DNA of 64,000 nt from Kocuria dechangensis (GTDB taxonomy: Bacteria; Actinomycetota; Actinomycetes; Actinomycetales; Micrococcaceae), in the NCBI RefSeq assembly GCF_014636775.1, contig NZ_BMEQ01000010.1, positions 1-64,000 of the forward strand, written 5' to 3'. A model generated the notes under the pieces. It was given only the letters and a program-made list of their open reading frames with translations. It searched no databases and had not been told where the DNA came from. Position 1 is the stretch's first letter; every line of letters begins with the position of its first letter. Below are positions 60,594-64,000 of this stretch, in pieces. The translations under genes and the position numbers were made by a program.

Positions 60594-61193
60594 ATGACTG
60601 AACCAGGAACGGGCACGGGCCGGGAGGGCCGTGCCGCCGTGGACGAGCAGCCCGACCTGGGCGCCCTGCTGCGGCGCAGCGGGGCCGGGGACGAGGCGGC
60701 GTTCGCCCAGGTCTACGACCTCACCGCGGCCAAGGTGTACGGTCTGGCGGTGCGGGTCACCCGCTCCCCGGAGATCGCCGCCGAGGTCGTGCAGGAGGTC
60801 TACCTCATGGCCTGGCAGCAGTCCGCGCGCTTCGACCCGGAGCGCGGCACGGTCCTCGCGTGGCTGTGCACCCTGGCCCACCGCCGGTCGGTGGACCGGG
60901 TCCGCCAGGTCCAGCGGGAGCGCGACCGCGAGCAGCAGTACGGGAGCGTGCGGGCCGAGATCCCCGCCGACGAGACGTGGCAAGGAGTCGAACGGGTCAT
61001 GGAGACGCAGGAGGTGCGGGCGGGCCTCGACGCCCTCACGCCGATCCAGCGCGAGGCCGTCTCCCTGGCCTACTACGAGGGATGCAGCCACCGGGAGGTG
61101 GCCCAGCGGCTGGACGTGCCGCTGGGCACGGCCAAGGCCCGGATCCGGGACGGTCTGAGCAGCCTGCGCACGGCACTGGGGGTGGGGCGATGA
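60594..61193 (+). CDS. sigK: ECF sigma factor, SigK-type
   Basis: A 199-residue group 4 sigma factor. Region 2 includes VYGLAVRVTRSPEIAAEVVQ and AWLCTLAHRRSVDRVR; region 4 is LTPIQREAVSLAYYEGCSHR followed by a helix-turn-helix ending in AKARIRDGLSSLR. The adjacent RskA-like anti-sigma gene overlaps by 4 bases, the usual sigK-rskA order. In mycobacteria SigK controls secreted MPT70/MPT83; here it lies just after a secreted protein and its sortase, a plausible regulon. Confidence 0.85.
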   Translation: MTEPGTGTGREGRAAVDEQPDLGALLRRSGAGDEAAFAQVYDLTAAKVYGLAVRVTRSPEIAAEVVQEVYLMAWQQSARFDPERGTVLAWLCTLAHRRSVDRVRQVQRERDREQQYGSVRAEIPADETWQGVERVMETQEVRAGLDALTPIQREAVSLAYYEGCSHREVAQRLDVPLGTAKARIRDGLSSLRTALGVGR

Positions 61194-61960
61194 GCGAGAT
61201 CCACGACTCCGCGGCGCTCTACGCCGTGGACGCGCTGGAGCCCGGCGAGCGCGAGGCGTTCGAGGAGCACCTGCGGGAGTGCGCCTCCTGCCGCCGCGAG
61301 GTGGCCGAGTACGCCGAGGTCGGCGCGCAGCTGGCCGACGGCGTGGCGCAGGCGCCGCCCCCGTCCCTGCGGGAGGACGTGCTCGCGGGGATCCGCGGCA
61401 CCGCGCCCCTGCCGGCGCTGCCCGGCGCACCTGCCGCTCCCGTGCCTCCTGCCGGTGACCGCGGGGCGACGGTCGTGTCCCTCGACGGACGACGCCGACG
61501 CCGCCCGCTGCCGGCCGCCGCCGCTGCCGCGGTGCTCGTGGGCGCGGCCGCGCTGGGCGGCTGGGCGCTGGGCGTGCAGACCGAGCAGCGGCAGCAGGAG
61601 CAGCTCGCGGCCCAGGAGGAGCAGGAGCAGACGCGGCAGAACCGGCTGCTGGGCGCCCCCGATGTGGTGACCCGCGCCATCGAGCTCGACGGCCGGACCG
61701 CCACCGTGGTCGCCTCGCGGCAGGCCGGGGAGGCGCTGGTTGTCTCCTCCGGCCTGCCCGACCCCGGCGAGGGCCGGGAGTACCAGCTGTGGCTGATGGA
61801 GGACGGCGTCCCCGTCCCGGACGTGCACTTCTCCGGCGGGGAGGTCCGCACCTGGCTGGAGGGCGACGTCGGGGACGCCGCCGCGGTGGCCATGACGGTC
61901 GAGCCGGTCGGCGGCTCGCAGACGCCCACCCTGCCCGTGGTGGCGAGCGCGGAGCTCTGA
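61190..61960 (+). CDS. rskA: RskA-type anti-sigma factor
   Basis: A 256-residue membrane anti-sigma factor. The N-terminal cytosolic domain has the zinc anti-sigma motif HLRECASC (His27, Cys31, Cys34), a membrane helix (about 103-125, AAAAAAVLVGAAALGGWALG) and an external RskA-like domain (about 150-256, VVSSGLPDPGEGREYQLWLM). ATG at 61190 overlaps the sigK stop. Release of SigK would require regulated proteolysis of this protein. Confidence 0.88.
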   Translation: MSEIHDSAALYAVDALEPGEREAFEEHLRECASCRREVAEYAEVGAQLADGVAQAPPPSLREDVLAGIRGTAPLPALPGAPAAPVPPAGDRGATVVSLDGRRRRRPLPAAAAAAVLVGAAALGGWALGVQTEQRQQEQLAAQEEQEQTRQNRLLGAPDVVTRAIELDGRTATVVASRQAGEALVVSSGLPDPGEGREYQLWLMEDGVPVPDVHFSGGEVRTWLEGDVGDAAAVAMTVEPVGGSQTPTLPVVASAEL

Positions 61961-61961
61961 C

Positions 61962-62022
61962 CCTCCCGCGAGGCGCCGCACGCCGGCGCTGCCGGCGCCG
62001 CCGGGCGGCACCTCGCGGGAGG
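61962..62022. terminator. Bidirectional terminator hairpin
   Basis: Twelve-bp perfect outer arms (61962-61973 and 62011-62022, CCTCCCGCGAGG) continued by five more pairs after one mismatch, between the convergent rskA and hydrolase genes. Confidence 0.75.
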
Positions 62023-62026
62023 AGGG

Positions 62027-62899
62027 CTACGAGGAGGCGCGCAGGTGGTCCATGACCGCCGTGTCGACCTCCGCCGGCTTCTCCTCCGCCAGGAAGTGGC
62101 CCGCGTCCACGGCGGTGCCGACGGCGCGGGGGAAGCGCCGCCGCCACAGGGCGAGCGGGTCCTCGCGGACGCCGACCACGCCCTTCGACCCCCACAGCAC
62201 CAGCGCCGGCATGTCCCGCTGCTCGTGCTCGTCGGCCTCGTCGATCTCGCGGTCGGGCCCCGCGGCCGCGGCGTAGTCGCGGCACCACGCGTCCACGACC
62301 TCGGGGTGCTGGGCGGCGTCCTCGTACGCCTGCAGCGCCTCCGGGTCGAAGTCCACGGCCGTCCCGCTGATCCCCTGCAGGGTGTGCCGCACGAAGAACG
62401 CCGGGTCGGAGCCGATCAGCCGCTGCGGCAGCCCGCCGCCCTGGGCCAGGAACGCCCAGTGGTAGTACTTGTGCATCAGCCACGCGTCCATCGACCGCCA
62501 CACCTCGAGGGTGGGCAGGATGTCGAGCAGGGTCACGGACAGCACCGCGCCGGGGTGGTCGAAGGCCAGGCGGTGGGCGGTCCGGGCCCCGCGGTCGTGC
62601 CCGACGACGTGGAACCGCTCGTGCCCCAGGTGCCGCATCAGCTCCACCTGGTCGGCGGCCATGGCGCGGAAGGTGAAGTCCTCGCTGTGCGCCCGCGAGT
62701 GCCCGTAGCCGCGCAGGTCCGCGGCTACCACGGCGAACTCCCGGGCGAGCGCCGGCGCGAGGTGGTGCCACATGTGCGAGGTCTGCGGAAAGCCGTGGAG
62801 CAGGAGCACGGCCGGCCCGTCGCCCGCGCTGTGGGCGTGGATCACGGCCCCGGACACGGGGACCACGTGGATGTCGAAGCCGTCGAAGTGCGGGGCCAT
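62027..62899 (-). CDS. Alpha/beta hydrolase of the fluoroacetate/haloacetate dehalogenase type
   Basis: A 290-residue alpha/beta hydrolase. The nucleophile elbow is GHDRGART with Asp102, and Arg103/Arg106 match the carboxylate-binding arginines of fluoroacetate dehalogenase; Asp126, the HW pair (147-148) that binds the halide, and the catalytic His268 (AGHFLAEEKP) are present. All key residues of a dehalogenase are thus in place, though epoxide-hydrolase-like activity cannot be excluded. ATG at 62899 has AGGAGG 5 nt upstream. The oxidoreductase gene on its right runs divergently. Confidence 0.82.
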   Translation of the reverse strand: MAPHFDGFDIHVVPVSGAVIHAHSAGDGPAVLLLHGFPQTSHMWHHLAPALAREFAVVAADLRGYGHSRAHSEDFTFRAMAADQVELMRHLGHERFHVVGHDRGARTAHRLAFDHPGAVLSVTLLDILPTLEVWRSMDAWLMHKYYHWAFLAQGGGLPQRLIGSDPAFFVRHTLQGISGTAVDFDPEALQAYEDAAQHPEVVDAWCRDYAAAAGPDREIDEADEHEQRDMPALVLWGSKGVVGVREDPLALWRRRFPRAVGTAVDAGHFLAEEKPAEVDTAVMDHLRASS

Positions 62900-63165
62900 G
62901 GATCCTCCTGGGCTCCGGTGCGGACGTGCCGTGAGGGCCCCGTCCGGGGCGCGCCGGTCGGGCGCCCTGCGTCGATGGTGGCGGCTCGCGCCACGCTCTG
63001 TCCATGCCCGGCGCGCGTGGCCGCGCCCGGGACTCCGGGGGACGCATCGGCCGTCGCCCTTGACGAGGAAATCAGGGGCGGGTCTGCTGGACCCAGGACC
63101 CGCCCACCCGGCGTCCGCGCGCGGGGCCTCCCGGGCGCCTCCCAGACCCCGAAAGAGCGTGCAGC

Positions 63166-63792
63166 ATGAGCAGCATCACCGTCATCGGCTCCGGCAACAT
63201 GGCCCGCGGCATCGGCGCGCGCGCCGTCGCGGCCGACTACGACCTGCAGATCCTCGACCGGGACGCGAACAAGGCCGCCGCCCTGGCCGAGGAGCTGGGC
63301 GCGGGGGAGGCCGGTGCGGTCGGCGACGCCCTGACCGGCGAGATCGTGGTGCTGGCCGTGCCCTTCGAGGCGGCCTCGGAGATCGTCTCCCTGTACGCCG
63401 GGGCCCTCGACCGCAAGGTGCTCGTGGACATCACCAACCCCGTGGACTTCTCCACCTTCGCGGGGCTGACCGTCCCGGTCGACACCTCCGGCGCCCAGGA
63501 GATCGCCAAGGCCGCGCCGACCGGCACGCGCGTGGTCAAGGCGTTCAACACCACCTTCGCCGGGCCGCTGGTCAACGGCGAGGTCGACGGCGAGGTCCTG
63601 GACGTCCTCATGGCGGGCGACGACGACGACGCCAAGGCCACCCTGGCCGCCTTCGTGGAGGCCGCCGGGCTGCGGCCGATCGACGTGGGCGGGCTGTCCA
63701 TGGCGCACTGGCTCGAGGGCCTGGGGCTGATCAACATGGCCGTCGCGGCGGAGTCCGGCAACTGGGGCCGGATCATCAAGTTCCTGGGCTGA
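63166..63792 (+). CDS. NADP oxidoreductase, F420-dependent reductase family
   Basis: A 208-residue Rossmann protein. ITVIGSGNMARGIGARAV is the dinucleotide-binding motif, followed by LAVPFEAASEIV and VKAFNTTFAGPLVNGE, typical of NADPH:F420 oxidoreductase-like and related NADP-binding proteins. Length fits the family. Real use of F420 is not provable from the sequence. Confidence 0.82.
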   Translation: MSSITVIGSGNMARGIGARAVAADYDLQILDRDANKAAALAEELGAGEAGAVGDALTGEIVVLAVPFEAASEIVSLYAGALDRKVLVDITNPVDFSTFAGLTVPVDTSGAQEIAKAAPTGTRVVKAFNTTFAGPLVNGEVDGEVLDVLMAGDDDDAKATLAAFVEAAGLRPIDVGGLSMAHWLEGLGLINMAVAAESGNWGRIIKFLG

Positions 63793-63799
63793 GCCGACC

Positions 63800-63830
63800 G
63801 CCCGCCGGGCCTGGGACGTCTGGGGCGGGC
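63800..63830. terminator. Possible terminator hairpin
   Basis: Perfect 7-bp arms GCCCGCC/GGCGGGC with a 17-nt loop between two convergent genes. Long loop, so only tentative. Confidence 0.35.
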
Positions 63831-63839
63831 CGGGGTGGG

Positions 63840-64000
63840 TCAGAAGGGCGACGGCCCGGCCTCCAGGACCACGCCCGGCGCCGCGTCCTGGGCGGCGTCC
63901 TGGGCGGCGTCCGCGACGGCGGGGCCGGGGATCAGCACGAACGTCGAGGCGAGGGTGGCCACGCCCAGGCCGAGGAGCAGCTCGCGGCGGGACGGGATGC
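63840..64000 (-). CDS. Partial gene: Tat-like signal peptide with a short tail
   Basis: The window ends inside this leftward gene, whose stop is at 63840-63842. The visible 53 residues include SRRELLLGLGVATLASTF, a twin-arginine-type or SRR signal sequence followed by PGPAVA, and only about 24 residues beyond it, with the repeat DAAQDAAQDAA. The encoded mature part is therefore very short unless the signal is internal. The start lies outside the window. Confidence 0.5.
   Translation of the reverse strand, partial: IPSRRELLLGLGVATLASTFVLIPGPAVADAAQDAAQDAAPGVVLEAGPSPF

Noticed and set aside
58524-63047. Very long (about 1500-codon) open frame on the minus strand
   Set aside because: It runs antisense across the cold-shock, surface-protein, sortase, sigK and rskA genes with Arg/Pro/Gly-rich composition, typical of GC-rich shadow frames.

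Overview
The window is GC-rich throughout, genes often overlap by 1-4 bases (ATGA, GTGA, TGATG), and GTG starts are common. Together with a sigK/rskA-type sigma/anti-sigma pair, class F sortases and a GlxA-type regulator this points to an actinobacterium, most likely of the Micrococcales (Kocuria/Micrococcus relatives). The genus is inference. No rRNA, tRNA, CRISPR array or complete insertion sequence was seen.

Left part (1-9.4 kb): a PH-domain protein, a cysteine-rich lipoprotein, a membrane-anchored NERD protein, two paralogous membrane proteins that share a Trp/Pro-rich N-terminus, a DEDDh exonuclease-BRCT protein with C-terminal membrane segments, a membrane-anchored matrixin-like metalloprotease and a NYN-domain protein. 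Many of these are nuclease-like or membrane-tethered, and none has an obvious housekeeping role.

Defence island (9.5-28.5 kb): a three-gene McrBC-type operon (37-residue ORF, mcrB, mcrC) is followed by a complete class 1 DISARM operon in canonical order (drmD, drmMI, drmA, drmB, drmC, all overlapping), then a single-chain DUF262/DUF1524 (GmrSD-like) protein. Together they could act on unmodified, methylated and hypermodified invading DNA. The last third of drmMI has much lower GC than its surroundings. Small membrane genes and a truncated phosphatase-domain remnant sit at the right edge of the island.

Middle part (30-51 kb): an unrecognised alanine-rich membrane/helical protein, an MFS exporter, a glutamine-amidotransferase-fold protein lacking its nucleophilic cysteine, an undescribed leftward cluster (OmpA-type lipoprotein, coiled-coil membrane protein, small zinc-ribbon membrane protein, helical protein), a FUSC permease, an HD-domain protein with a GlxA-type regulator, a 5-oxoprolinase-type operon (pxpA, BCCP, biotin carboxylase, pxpB, pxpC) divergent from an amidohydrolase plus MFS pair, nagB, and an aminoglycoside-phosphotransferase-fold kinase.

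Right part (51-64 kb): three modules each pair a secreted protein ending in an atypical 'PxGGADTGV' wall-sorting tail with a class F sortase. The second sortase is an internally deleted pseudogene; the third module is followed by sigK-rskA. In between lie a MacB-type ABC exporter, membrane proteins (one with a Gln/Tyr-rich repeat region) and a cold-shock protein. The window ends with an alpha/beta hydrolase of the fluoroacetate-dehalogenase type, an F420/NADP-type oxidoreductase and a partial Tat-like secreted protein. Strong inverted repeats separate most convergent gene pairs.
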